A stretch of 64,000 bases of DNA from assembly GCF_015223105.1 (NCBI RefSeq), contig NZ_JADFTZ010000001.1, forward strand, positions 682,001 through 746,000, read 5' to 3'. The notes below the pieces were generated by a model, which saw nothing but the letters and a program-made list of their open reading frames with translations, was not told the DNA's origin and searched no databases. This DNA is from Flavobacterium proteolyticum (lineage in GTDB: Bacteria > Bacteroidota > Bacteroidia > Flavobacteriales > Flavobacteriaceae). Below, in pieces: positions 25,786 to 34,070 of the stretch (its first letter is position 1; each line of letters opens with the position of its first letter). A program made the position numbers and the translations under genes.

Positions 25786-26688
25786 TTGAAAAATAAATTC
25801 TACACCTACATACAAACCCTACAAAATCAAATCTGTAAAGGATTAGAGGACATCGATGGCGGTACCAAATTTCGAGAAGATTTATGGGAACGACCAGAAG
25901 GCGGTGGCGGTCGCACACGTGTTATTGAAAACGGAAACGTTTTTGAAAAAGGCGGTGTGAATATCTCAGCCGTTCATGGAAAATTACCTGATACCATGCA
26001 AAAAATGTTCGGTGTAGGAGAAGCCGATTTTTTCGCTTGCGGATTGAGTTTAGTAATTCATCCGAAAAATCCGATGGTGCCAACGGTTCATGCGAATTGG
26101 CGTTATTTTGAAATGTATGATAAAAACGGCAACATCATCAACCAATGGTTTGGTGGCGGACAAGATTTAACACCATATTATTTGTTTGAAGAAGATGCAA
26201 AACATTTTCATCAAACTTGTAAAAATGCTTGCGACAAACATAATCCTGAATTCTATCCCAATTATAAAAAGAAATGTGACGAATACTTTTGGAACGCACA
26301 TCGATTTGAAGCAAGAGGAATTGGCGGTTTGTTTTTCGATTATCTAAAAGCAACTGAAGTAATTTCAATGGAAGATTGGTTCAATTTTGTAACCGAAGTT
26401 GGGAATTCTTTCTTACAAGCTTATGTTCCCATTGTGAAAAAAAGAAAAGATATACCATTTACAGAAGCGCAAAGAACTTGGCAAGAAATTCGTCGAGGTC
26501 GTTATGTAGAATTCAATTTGGTTCACGATAAAGGAACACTTTTCGGACTAAAAACCAACGGAAGAATCGAAAGTATCTTAATGAGTTTGCCACCTCATGT
26601 ACAATGGGTGTACGACCATCATCCAGAAGCAGGAAGTGAAGAAGAAAAATTACTAAAAGTATTAGCAAAACCAATCGATTGGGTATAA
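25786..26688 (+). CDS. hemF: Oxygen-dependent coproporphyrinogen-III oxidase
   Basis: The 300-residue protein has the HemF core: WERPEGGGGRTRVIENG, a VIHPKNPMVPTVHANWRYFE block, WFGGGQDLTPYYLFEEDAKHFH and RRGRYVEFNLVHDKGTLFGL. It oxidatively decarboxylates coproporphyrinogen III to protoporphyrinogen IX using O2, so this haem pathway is aerobic as encoded here. No ATG precedes the conserved start; the initiation codon is a TTG one base after the upstream stop. HemF's product is the substrate of HemJ, encoded about 15 kb away. Confidence 0.95.
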   Translation: MKNKFYTYIQTLQNQICKGLEDIDGGTKFREDLWERPEGGGGRTRVIENGNVFEKGGVNISAVHGKLPDTMQKMFGVGEADFFACGLSLVIHPKNPMVPTVHANWRYFEMYDKNGNIINQWFGGGQDLTPYYLFEEDAKHFHQTCKNACDKHNPEFYPNYKKKCDEYFWNAHRFEARGIGGLFFDYLKATEVISMEDWFNFVTEVGNSFLQAYVPIVKKRKDIPFTEAQRTWQEIRRGRYVEFNLVHDKGTLFGLKTNGRIESILMSLPPHVQWVYDHHPEAGSEEEKLLKVLAKPIDWV

Positions 26689-26690
26689 AG

Positions 26691-26722
26691 AAATCCGCTA
26701 TTTAAATAGCGGATTTTTTTAT
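26691..26722 (+). terminator. Terminator at the end of the haem superoperon
   Basis: AAATCCGCTA pairs with TAGCGGATTT around TTTAAA, followed by a T tract, directly after hemF. Confidence 0.87.
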
Positions 26723-26737
26723 TTTATGACATTTGAA

Positions 26738-28651
26738 TTAATCTAAAAAATCGATTAAATCTAACATTTGAAGCACAATGTTTTCATTTGAAAAATTAGA
26801 ATTAATATCCATTTCTAATTTCATAATGTGATTGTTTATCTTATTTGAAGCTTTAAACTCCATGTTTTTAAACTGATTTCCTAAACGTACCATTTTAGCT
26901 GTATCACTTCCTAAATCTTGATTTAACAAATAGGATTTGAAGAAACGTTGTATTTCAAAATTTCCGTAAAAATAATTCTTCGATAAATCTTTCTTCACTT
27001 TTTTAGTGAAATCTGATTTTGATCCATTATTTAAATAATCCAAACCATTAGTAAATACCATTACATCTCCTCTCTTAATAATCATGAAATCCCCTAGTTC
27101 TTCTGATTGATTTACCAAATAATAGTCATCTACTTTTTGTAAAAGATTTTTTCTAACACCTAAATTCAACAATTTATCTCCCATTGTTGGATGAGTAGAA
27201 GTCATAATCATAGTAAAAATTGGTCGAGTTTTGGTAATGGTTTTTTCTTCTTCAACTTCTTCGTAATCTTCATCATAAGTTCGCGACATAAAAGTACTTT
27301 CATACGTTTCCATAGCATGTAAAAACATTGAAATGTCACCATCAAAAAGCGTTGCAGTAGCTTCTTCATCAACAATAGTTGAAATTAAATCGGTTAAGAT
27401 TTCTGTATCTTTTTTGTCAATTGGCATATTACCTAAAATTTGCTCCATGATTTCTGGATAATTTTTAAGCAATTCTTCTGTACTTGAATGATATGAAAAA
27501 TAAGCTAAAGGCTCTTGTTTTGGGAAGTAATTAAAAATATTTTTATTCGGTTTTCTCGCAACTACTTTTTGCATCACATTGGCAAGAGATTCTGAATATT
27601 CTACTTTTTGCTCCATTCGGGCTTTATTATTCTCAAAATAGAAATCAACATTCATTCCTTTAATAGCATTCTTAGAATTGTTTACTTCTCTATTTGAATT
27701 AATAGAACCTAACAAATAATAAAACGAACTCATTCTGCCATAAATAGCTTCATAATTAATCCAACAAGCAATGTCGGCCTTTGTATTTATTTTTGAAGAT
27801 ACAGGTGTTACAAATCCATTTTCAAATAAAAGTGCAATTTGTTCCTCTTGTTTTTCATGCTTTTGGATTCGCTCTTGTGCTTGTTCTTTTTCAAAAGAAG
27901 CTATCCATTTTTTATACTCTTCATCATTAAAATCCGCTTCTTCAATGTCTTCCTCTTCAGTAACACCTTCTGCAACTCCAGCTCTTTTATCAACTAATTC
28001 TTCTATTGGAGCACCTTCTCCAGCTTCAATTCTTTTATCTAAAATAACTTTAGTAGGAACTTCTTCTACAACTTCAATAACCTCAACTGGAGCATCATCA
28101 TAATATTCTTCATCTACAACCACAGCGGCAGTATCTACGGCTATCGTAGCATCAGAAAAGTCAGTATAAGCAAAGTTATTTCTAGTTTCAATAATTTCAT
28201 AAATGATTAAATTACCATCATTCCATGCCAGAGTAAAATCATCGTTTTTAGGTGAATAAAGAGCCCATTTATCGTGTTTCTTAATAACTTCTTTAATGGA
28301 ATCTGCTGTGTTTAAATTGTTTTTATTTACCTTGTTTTGGATGAAAGTATTCCAACCTTTAGCATCTTTTAGTGGAAATGTCATTTGATAATAAGCAATA
28401 CTATCCGTAAAATTTCCATGAATCGTAACCGATTTTGTTTTATCGATGAACGAAATAAAATCGTTTAATTTAAAATCGGAATTAGCTTCGTTTACACTTT
28501 TAAAAACCTTGTGATTAAACAAGCTATCCATATCTACTTTTTTAGCAAATTGAGATGTGTTGAATTGCACAAAATAATCATAGTTTTCCTGTTTGCTTTG
28601 GCCAAATACGATAACGGGAAATAGGAATAAGAAATAAAAAATCTTTTTCAT
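26738..28651 (-). CDS. Large secreted protein with acidic insert, unknown function
   Basis: I do not recognise this 637-residue protein. It has a signal peptide (to about VFGQ), then an N-terminal region, an acidic, low-complexity stretch (about residues 185-270), then a long C-terminal region. The acidic part contains two imperfect copies of a DKR-rich unit (LDKRIEAGEGAPIEE and VDKRAGVAEGVTEEE). No lipobox and no T9SS sorting domain are visible. A small lipoprotein gene lies 7 bases upstream on the same strand, so the two are likely one transcript and may work together in the envelope. Confidence 0.82.
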   Translation of the reverse strand: MKKIFYFLFLFPVIVFGQSKQENYDYFVQFNTSQFAKKVDMDSLFNHKVFKSVNEANSDFKLNDFISFIDKTKSVTIHGNFTDSIAYYQMTFPLKDAKGWNTFIQNKVNKNNLNTADSIKEVIKKHDKWALYSPKNDDFTLAWNDGNLIIYEIIETRNNFAYTDFSDATIAVDTAAVVVDEEYYDDAPVEVIEVVEEVPTKVILDKRIEAGEGAPIEELVDKRAGVAEGVTEEEDIEEADFNDEEYKKWIASFEKEQAQERIQKHEKQEEQIALLFENGFVTPVSSKINTKADIACWINYEAIYGRMSSFYYLLGSINSNREVNNSKNAIKGMNVDFYFENNKARMEQKVEYSESLANVMQKVVARKPNKNIFNYFPKQEPLAYFSYHSSTEELLKNYPEIMEQILGNMPIDKKDTEILTDLISTIVDEEATATLFDGDISMFLHAMETYESTFMSRTYDEDYEEVEEEKTITKTRPIFTMIMTSTHPTMGDKLLNLGVRKNLLQKVDDYYLVNQSEELGDFMIIKRGDVMVFTNGLDYLNNGSKSDFTKKVKKDLSKNYFYGNFEIQRFFKSYLLNQDLGSDTAKMVRLGNQFKNMEFKASNKINNHIMKLEMDINSNFSNENIVLQMLDLIDFLD

Positions 28652-28658
28652 AATGGAG

Positions 28659-29291
28659 TTAAGGATTGAAACTTATGGAATTGTTCATCAGTTTATTGTT
28701 GTTTAAAACATTCCATATATTCTGTTTTAAAAACACTGTTTTTTTAGATTTTGAAAGTTTACTGTTTGCATTTTGAACCGTTGCCACATCTTTATCAAAA
28801 GTATAAACCGCTATGATATTTGCCTTTAGTAAATCTTCTTTTTTATCTTCGTTCTTGATTAAATTTTTTGGTAACGGATAGGAAGCAATTCGCTCAAATT
28901 TTCCATTATTGTTTTTAAAATGAACCAAATTATTTTTTTTATCCATTACATTTAAAACCGCATTCAAGGTTTCTAAAGAATTGTATGAAAAATTGATTTT
29001 GAAAATGTAAGTATTAAAATCATACGAAGTAGAAATTTTAGAAACCCCTTTAATTTTTGAAGCTTCTGTTCTAAATTGTGCTAACTTTGATTTGATGTCT
29101 TCTTCATTTGGAATACTAACTCCATCAACTTCTTCTAACATTACAGCCGACTTGGTTTTGAACCATGAACTCGAAAAATCCACTACCAAACTATAGTCCC
29201 CGCTTTGGTCACTATTATGCTTGATTTTTTCGGTTATTTCGAAACAACTGGTCAACAGCAGGCAAATGCTTAAAATAAAAAGCTTCTTCAT
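28659..29291 (-). CDS. Small lipoprotein of unknown function
   Basis: The 210-residue protein has a lipoprotein signal with a lipobox-like LLTSC at residues 12-16. The mature part opens with an IKHNSDQSGDYSLVVDFS strand followed by alternating beta-type segments. It has no recognised domain. It heads a two-gene minus-strand unit with the large secreted protein and diverges from hemB. Confidence 0.8.
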   Translation of the reverse strand: MKKLFILSICLLLTSCFEITEKIKHNSDQSGDYSLVVDFSSSWFKTKSAVMLEEVDGVSIPNEEDIKSKLAQFRTEASKIKGVSKISTSYDFNTYIFKINFSYNSLETLNAVLNVMDKKNNLVHFKNNNGKFERIASYPLPKNLIKNEDKKEDLLKANIIAVYTFDKDVATVQNANSKLSKSKKTVFLKQNIWNVLNNNKLMNNSISFNP

Positions 29292-29360
29292 GCTACAAAA
29301 TTAAGAATATTTTTACGGATTTACATAGTTTCCAAAAGAAAGAAATCGGTTAAAAATTAG

Positions 29361-29368
29361 TAACTTTA
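29361..29368 (+). promoter_or_regulatory. hemB -7 element candidate
   Basis: TAACTTTA, one mismatch from TAnnTTTG, lies 27 bases before the hemB ATG; no clear -33 element is visible. Confidence 0.35.
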
Positions 29369-29394
29369 CGCTCTAATTTTTTGAACAACAAATT

Positions 29395-30393
29395 ATGTTT
29401 CCAATACACAGAGGTCGTCGTTTAAGAGTAAACGAATCTATAAGAAGTTTAGTTCGCGAAACCAGCTTGAGTCCGGCTGATTTTATGTTTCCGATGTTTA
29501 TTATGGAAGGCGAAAACACAAAAGTGGAAATCCCTTCTATGCCAGGAATTTTCCGTCGTACATTAGATTTAACGGTGGAAGAAGTAAAAGAATTATTTGC
29601 TTTAGGAATTCGTGCCGTAAACATTTATGTAAAAGTTAGCGATGATTTAAAAGACAATACCGGAAAAGAAGCTTGGAACGATAATGGTTTGATGCAAAGA
29701 GCCATTCGTGCCATAAAAGCCGCTTGTCCAGAAATGATTGTAATGCCTGATGTGGCTTTAGACCCATATTCGATTTATGGCCATGATGGAATTATTGAAA
29801 AAGGTGATGTAGCAAATGATGCCACCAATGATGCTTTAGTAAAAATGGCGGTTTCTCACGCCAAAGCAGGTGCAGATTTTGTTGCACCAAGTGATATGAT
29901 GGATGGACGTGTTTTACGTTTACGTCAAGGTTTGGATGCGGCAAGATTTCACAATGTGGGAATCATGAGTTATTCAGCTAAATATGCTTCGGCGTTTTAT
30001 GGTCCGTTTAGAGATGCTTTGGATTCGGCTCCAAAAGATGCTGATGTAGAAGTACCGAAAGACAAAAAAACCTACCAAATGGATTATGCTAATCGCATCG
30101 AAGCGGTTAAAGAAGCACTTTGGGATGTGGAAGAAGGCGCTGATATGGTAATGGTTAAGCCAGGAATCGCTTATTTAGATATTGTTCGTGAAGTGAAAAA
30201 TGCGGTGGATGTTCCGGTAACAGTTTTCCATGTTTCGGGAGAATATGCAATGATTAAAGCGGCTTCGGAAAGAGGTTGGTTAGATCATGACAAAATTATG
30301 ATGGAGCAATTAATGTGTATCAAAAGAGCGGGTGCAAGTTTGATTTCAACCTATTTTGCTAAAGAGGCTGCTATTTTATTAAATAAAAAGTAA
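29395..30393 (+). CDS. hemB: Delta-aminolevulinic acid dehydratase (porphobilinogen synthase)
   Basis: The 332-residue protein has both Schiff-base lysines in context: Lys196 (SYSAKYASAFYGPFRD) and Lys255 (MVMVKPGIAYLD). It condenses two 5-aminolevulinates to porphobilinogen. The metal-site segment reads DVALDPYSIYGHDG (119-132): the three Zn-binding cysteines of the mammalian and E. coli type are replaced by Ala/Asp-type residues, so this is the Mg-dependent class known from Pseudomonas and others. It is separated from the main haem operon by two minus-strand envelope genes and has its own promoter. Confidence 0.96.
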   Translation: MFPIHRGRRLRVNESIRSLVRETSLSPADFMFPMFIMEGENTKVEIPSMPGIFRRTLDLTVEEVKELFALGIRAVNIYVKVSDDLKDNTGKEAWNDNGLMQRAIRAIKAACPEMIVMPDVALDPYSIYGHDGIIEKGDVANDATNDALVKMAVSHAKAGADFVAPSDMMDGRVLRLRQGLDAARFHNVGIMSYSAKYASAFYGPFRDALDSAPKDADVEVPKDKKTYQMDYANRIEAVKEALWDVEEGADMVMVKPGIAYLDIVREVKNAVDVPVTVFHVSGEYAMIKAASERGWLDHDKIMMEQLMCIKRAGASLISTYFAKEAAILLNKK

Positions 30394-30409
30394 TGTGACA
30401 AATGTCACA
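30394..30409 (+). promoter_or_regulatory. Crp/Fnr-type operator upstream of the cytochrome c gene
   Basis: TGTGACAAATGTCACA is a perfect TGTGA-N6-TCACA site with a 6-bp inverted repeat. Its centre lies about 30 bases before a TAATTTTA -7-like element (30431-30438) that has no good -33, matching class II activation by a Crp/Fnr-family protein. Confidence 0.6.
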
Positions 30410-30462
30410 AACTAAGTGAAATCGATGTTGTAATTTTATCGATATTTCTAAATTATATCAAA

Positions 30463-30876
30463 ATGAAACTTATATTAAAATCATTTGCTGTTTTCACATT
30501 AGCCATTTCCTTAACGAATTGTGGTGAAAAAAAGGAAACGGATGCCTACGGAAATCCTGTTCAAGAAAAATCAGAAGTAGCAGCAGAACCCACAGTTGAC
30601 CCATTACTAGCAAAAGGACAAGAACTTTTTGAAGGAAAAGGAACTTGTACCGCTTGCCACAAAGCTGACACAAAAGTAATTGGACCAGCCATAAAAGATA
30701 TCGCCAAAATTTACAAGGAAAAAGGAGCAAGTATCGCTTCTTTTATAAACGAAGAAAGTAAAGCGATTGTAGACCCATCACAATACGAAACCATGAAAGC
30801 TAACTTTGTTATTACAAAAGCCATGACGGCTGAAGAACGCAAAGCCTTAGAAGTATATATGATGAGTTTCGAATAA
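30463..30876 (+). CDS. c-type cytochrome lipoprotein
   Basis: The 137-residue protein has a lipoprotein signal with lipobox Cys20 (SLTNCGEKK), a linker of about 30 residues rich in Glu, Ala and Pro, then a single haem-c motif CTACH (62-66) and a C-terminal helix with several Met residues (KAMTAEERKALEVYMMSFE) from which the axial Met would come. It is a membrane-anchored periplasmic electron carrier of the class I small cytochrome type. It follows hemB and stands behind a Crp/Fnr-type site, suggesting regulation by oxygen or nutrient state (inference). Three bases separate it from the convergent response-regulator gene. Confidence 0.93.
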   Translation: MKLILKSFAVFTLAISLTNCGEKKETDAYGNPVQEKSEVAAEPTVDPLLAKGQELFEGKGTCTACHKADTKVIGPAIKDIAKIYKEKGASIASFINEESKAIVDPSQYETMKANFVITKAMTAEERKALEVYMMSFE

Positions 30877-30879
30877 CCG

Positions 30880-31566
30880 TTACTCAACCACTAATTTAAA
30901 GCCCACGCGCGGAATGTTTTCTATTCTCACGTGGGTTTCTTCTTTTATGATTTTTCGCAATCTTGAAATAAAAACATCTAAACTTCTACCCAGAAAATAA
31001 TCATCACTTCCCCATAATTCCATCAAGATTTTTTCTCTTTTTAAAACAGTGTTTGGATTATCTAAAAACAATTTTAAAAGTGAGGCTTCTCTTTCGGTTA
31101 AAGTTATACTTTGATTCTCGTTCTTTAATAAATAATTTTCGGGTTCAAATTGAAAACTTCCAAATGTATATTGTTTTTGTATAGAATTATCGGTCGACTT
31201 TTGACTTCGATTTAAGAAAATTTCGATTTTTAAAATCAATTCTTCTATCGAATAGGGTTTTACTAAATAATCATCGGCACCCAATTTTAAACCTTTAATT
31301 CGATCATCTTTCATGGTTTTTGCCGAAAGAAAAATAATTGGAATTTCCTGATTTCGCTTTCTGATTTCAGTTGCAATTTCAAATCCATCCATATCTGGCA
31401 ACATAATATCCAAAACACACAAATCGAAAGACTCTTTGCAAAACAATTGAAAAGCTTCTTTTCCATTCGCACAATGGGTAACATCAAAATGTTGCTCTAA
31501 ATTATCGGAAGTTAAAAACGCTAAAGTTTCGTCGTCTTCAACATACAAAATACGCTTTTTACTCAT
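30880..31566 (-). CDS. OmpR/PhoB-family response regulator
   Basis: The 228-residue protein has a receiver domain with acidic pocket DD at 11-12, phospho-accepting Asp53 (VLDIMLPDMDGFE) and the KPYS lysine, followed by an OmpR-type winged helix (LTEREASLLKLFLDN, SRLRKIIKEE). Its start overlaps the end of the kinase gene by 8 bases, so kinase and regulator form one pair. The pair resembles RprX/RprY of Bacteroides in size and order, which is only a family-level suggestion. Phased TTAACA repeats upstream of the kinase are a likely target. Confidence 0.93.
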   Translation of the reverse strand: MSKKRILYVEDDETLAFLTSDNLEQHFDVTHCANGKEAFQLFCKESFDLCVLDIMLPDMDGFEIATEIRKRNQEIPIIFLSAKTMKDDRIKGLKLGADDYLVKPYSIEELILKIEIFLNRSQKSTDNSIQKQYTFGSFQFEPENYLLKNENQSITLTEREASLLKLFLDNPNTVLKREKILMELWGSDDYFLGRSLDVFISRLRKIIKEETHVRIENIPRVGFKLVVE

Positions 31567-32830
31567 AATCGTTTTTGTTTATTTGGATGGTTATGGTGAT
31601 TCCTTTTTCTTCGTTGTTTTTGGCTTCTACTTTCCATTTGTGCCATTCACAAACACGTTTTACATACGAAAGTCCAATTCCAAAACCTTCAATGTCTTTG
31701 CTATCTTCTCTTGCTACACGATAGAATTTATCAAACACAAATGGTAAATCACTTTCTGGTATTCCGCAACCATTATCGGTAAATTTTAAAGCTAATCCTT
31801 TTGAACTTTCTTTTGATTGAATGGTTATTTGTGGTGTTTGAGGCGAATATTTCACCGCATTATCCATGATATTGTAAATCACATTATAAAAATGAAATTC
31901 ATCTGCCTGAACTACATAATTTTGTTCTAACTGAATATCAATATTGATTTCTTTTTGATGTTTTAAGAAAATATTTTCTCTTACCAATTCTAACAACAAC
32001 TTCAAATCTACTTTCGATTTTTCCAATTCGATTTGCTTGCTTTCGGTCTTCGCCACATATAGAATTTTCTCTATATGCTGGTTCAATTTATTACTTTGGT
32101 TGATAATAATTTGAATGTATTTTGAAAGCTTTGGATTATCAATAATTTCTTTTTGAGTATTCGCATAATTAGAAGCAATCAAAATAGAAGCCAAAGGTGT
32201 TTTAAACTCATGTGTCATATTATTGATAAAATCTTTCTGTAAATCAGTATATCTTTTTTGCTTTAACATTAACAAAACAGAATACACATAAATAATCAGA
32301 ACAAAGAATAAAACCCCAGTAAAAATCCAATATTGTGACAAACTTTTAAAATAGGTTTGTTTAATATTTGGAAAACGAACCGCAAAGTAATACGTTAAAT
32401 CGCTATTTTTTGAGAAACAATCGGCACAAAATTTTGAAGGCTCTTTTCCATTAGAAGAAACATAATTTCCATACACCATAGCATCAGAACTACAATCATA
32501 TATGGCATATTCGTAGTCTAATTCTAATTTTACTTTTTCAAACTCATTTTTTAAATATTGTTCTAATATGGTATTTTCAAAAACATCATTTACATTTACA
32601 ATAAAGTAATTTTCGGAAACTTTTTTTATTTGATTTCCTATCGGAAGTTCTTTTTTATTGTCCTTATAAATTTTATTTACAACATCTTGCAACGCAAAAT
32701 GGATTTTATCTTCTACATCTTTTTTCTCAAAAATATAGGCTTGATTGAGCAAAAACAACTGCATGATAATTACTCCTACAATTGCTAAAAACCCAGCAAA
32801 AATTACGGTATTAAATCTGTTAAACTTCAT
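31559..32830 (-). CDS. Membrane sensor histidine kinase, partner of the downstream response regulator
   Basis: The 423-residue protein has two membrane helices (about 8-30 and 168-188) flanking a periplasmic domain of about 140 residues, then HisKA with phospho-accepting His207 (MTHEFKTPLASI), the N-box NIMDNAVKYSPQ and G-boxes (DNGCGIPESD, GFGIGLSYVK). The sensor domain holds three cysteines, Cys113 and a CADC pair at 135-138, which could form a disulfide or bind metal. No HAMP domain is evident. The gene precedes and overlaps its response regulator and diverges from a DUF1573 gene. Confidence 0.92.
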   Translation of the reverse strand: MKFNRFNTVIFAGFLAIVGVIIMQLFLLNQAYIFEKKDVEDKIHFALQDVVNKIYKDNKKELPIGNQIKKVSENYFIVNVNDVFENTILEQYLKNEFEKVKLELDYEYAIYDCSSDAMVYGNYVSSNGKEPSKFCADCFSKNSDLTYYFAVRFPNIKQTYFKSLSQYWIFTGVLFFVLIIYVYSVLLMLKQKRYTDLQKDFINNMTHEFKTPLASILIASNYANTQKEIIDNPKLSKYIQIIINQSNKLNQHIEKILYVAKTESKQIELEKSKVDLKLLLELVRENIFLKHQKEINIDIQLEQNYVVQADEFHFYNVIYNIMDNAVKYSPQTPQITIQSKESSKGLALKFTDNGCGIPESDLPFVFDKFYRVAREDSKDIEGFGIGLSYVKRVCEWHKWKVEAKNNEEKGITITIQINKNDYE

Positions 32831-32873
32831 AATGAGTTCGATATTACGAAAAAAGTAGTTTTAAAAATGCCTG

Positions 32874-32911
32874 TTAACATGTCATTAACAATCATTAAAA
32901 TTTAATTAACA
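32874..32911. promoter_or_regulatory. Phased TTAACA direct repeats, candidate response-regulator binding array
   Basis: TTAACA at 32874, TTAACA at 32885, TTAAAA at 32895 and TTAACA at 32906 form four direct repeats spaced 11, 10 and 11 bases. One-turn spacing of direct hexamers is the usual target of OmpR/PhoB-type regulators. The array lies between the kinase gene and the divergent DUF1573 gene. Confidence 0.5.
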
Positions 32912-32977
32912 ACAGAAAAATAAAACTTTTTTAGTTTTGTATCAACAAATTTAAAATAACTAAAAAAATTATACCGT

Positions 32978-33463
32978 ATGAAATCAATTAAATTATCAAT
33001 TGTAGCTTTATTTATAGCTAGTGCTTCATTCGCACAAACAAAAGAGGTTAAGGTAGAAAATGCTAAAGCGATGCAAGTAGCTCCTACAGAAGTTAAAGCT
33101 CCAGTAACTCCAAAACAATCAAACATTAAATGGGATCAAGAAATGCATGATTTTGGAGATATTGAAAAAGGGAAACCAGTTACTTATGAATTTTCTTTTA
33201 CAAACACTACAAAAGAAACTATCTTAATTACAAATGTAAGACCAGCTTGTGGTTGTACTGCTGCAAATTATACAAAAACTCCAATTAAACCGGGAGAAAA
33301 AGGAATGGTTGCTGCAACTTTCAATGCTGCTAGTGGTGGAATGTTTCAAAAATCAGTTACTATTACAACAACTGAAAACGGAGTTGAAGCTGTTAAAACT
33401 TTATCTTTCAAAGGAAAAGTATTAGAGCCTGCTACTGACAAAAAAGAAGAGATTAAATCTTAA
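32978..33463 (+). CDS. Secreted DUF1573 protein
   Basis: The 161-residue protein has a signal peptide (to ASFAQ), a short Lys/Val/Ala-rich linker, and one DUF1573 Ig-like domain (about residues 50-150) with the family motif HDFGDIEKGKPVTYEFSF and the paired cysteines RPACGCTAANY. The domain resembles ASH/MSP-type beta sandwiches. Function is unknown; such proteins are abundant, small and periplasmic or surface-located in Bacteroidota. It diverges from a two-component operon, and phased repeats between them suggest that it is a target of the regulator. A TAGTTTTG -7 element (32932-32939) lies upstream. Confidence 0.88.
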   Translation: MKSIKLSIVALFIASASFAQTKEVKVENAKAMQVAPTEVKAPVTPKQSNIKWDQEMHDFGDIEKGKPVTYEFSFTNTTKETILITNVRPACGCTAANYTKTPIKPGEKGMVAATFNAASGGMFQKSVTITTTENGVEAVKTLSFKGKVLEPATDKKEEIKS

Positions 33464-33495
33464 TAATATTATTAATTCAGCTTTTACATCTTATT

Positions 33496-33526
33496 AAACC
33501 ACCTTTTATAGGTGGTTTTTTTTTAT
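33496..33526 (+). terminator. Terminator after the DUF1573 gene
   Basis: AAACCACC and GGTGGTTT form the stem around TTTTATA, followed by a long T tract. Confidence 0.85.
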
Positions 33527-33535
33527 TTTTACTAA

Positions 33536-34009
33536 ATGAAAACAGTCTTTATAAATACACCTCTCGGCTTCACAGAAATTCAAGGAGATGAAAATGGAAT
33601 TTCAAAAATTCATGTTATGAATGAAAACGTTGAAATTTCAATTAAAATTCCAGAAGAATTAAAAGAGGCTGTTTTACAACTTCAAGACTATTTTGATGGA
33701 AAAAGAACAACTTTTACTTTTCCACTTAACCCAAGTGGAACCGACTTTCAGAAAAAAGTTTGGGAAGAATTACTCAATATTCCTTTCGGAAAAACATGTT
33801 CGTATTTAGATTTATCAAAAAAATTAGGTGATGTAAAAGCAATTCGCGCAGTTGCTTCTGCCAATGGAAAGAATCCCCTTTGGATTGTGATACCATGTCA
33901 TAGAGTTATTGGTACTGATGGATCATTAACAGGTTATGCAGGTGGTTTGTGGCGCAAAAAATGGTTGCTTGAACATGAAAATCCTGTAAAACAAGAAACT
34001 TTGTTTTAG
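33536..34009 (+). CDS. ogt: Methylated-DNA-protein-cysteine methyltransferase
   Basis: The 157-residue protein has the active-site PCHRVIG with acceptor Cys121, the helix-turn-helix-type FQKKVWEELLNIPFGKTCSY, and the C-terminal GGLWRKKWLLEHE. It repairs O6-methylguanine by irreversible transfer to its own cysteine. It lacks the N-terminal Ada regulatory domain, so it is of the Ogt type. It is likely a single-gene unit. Confidence 0.93.
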   Translation: MKTVFINTPLGFTEIQGDENGISKIHVMNENVEISIKIPEELKEAVLQLQDYFDGKRTTFTFPLNPSGTDFQKKVWEELLNIPFGKTCSYLDLSKKLGDVKAIRAVASANGKNPLWIVIPCHRVIGTDGSLTGYAGGLWRKKWLLEHENPVKQETLF

Positions 34010-34070
34010 TTTGTTGTAAAATCCAATCACTTTTTGCTACTTTTATAACGCAATCTTATAAAATTAGCTC

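Noticed and set aside
27771..28103. Open frame of 110 codons on the plus strand, Ser/Thr-rich
   Set aside because: It is antisense to the acidic insert of the gene at 26738-28651; the composition mirrors the Glu/Asp codons of that gene and has no sensible start context.
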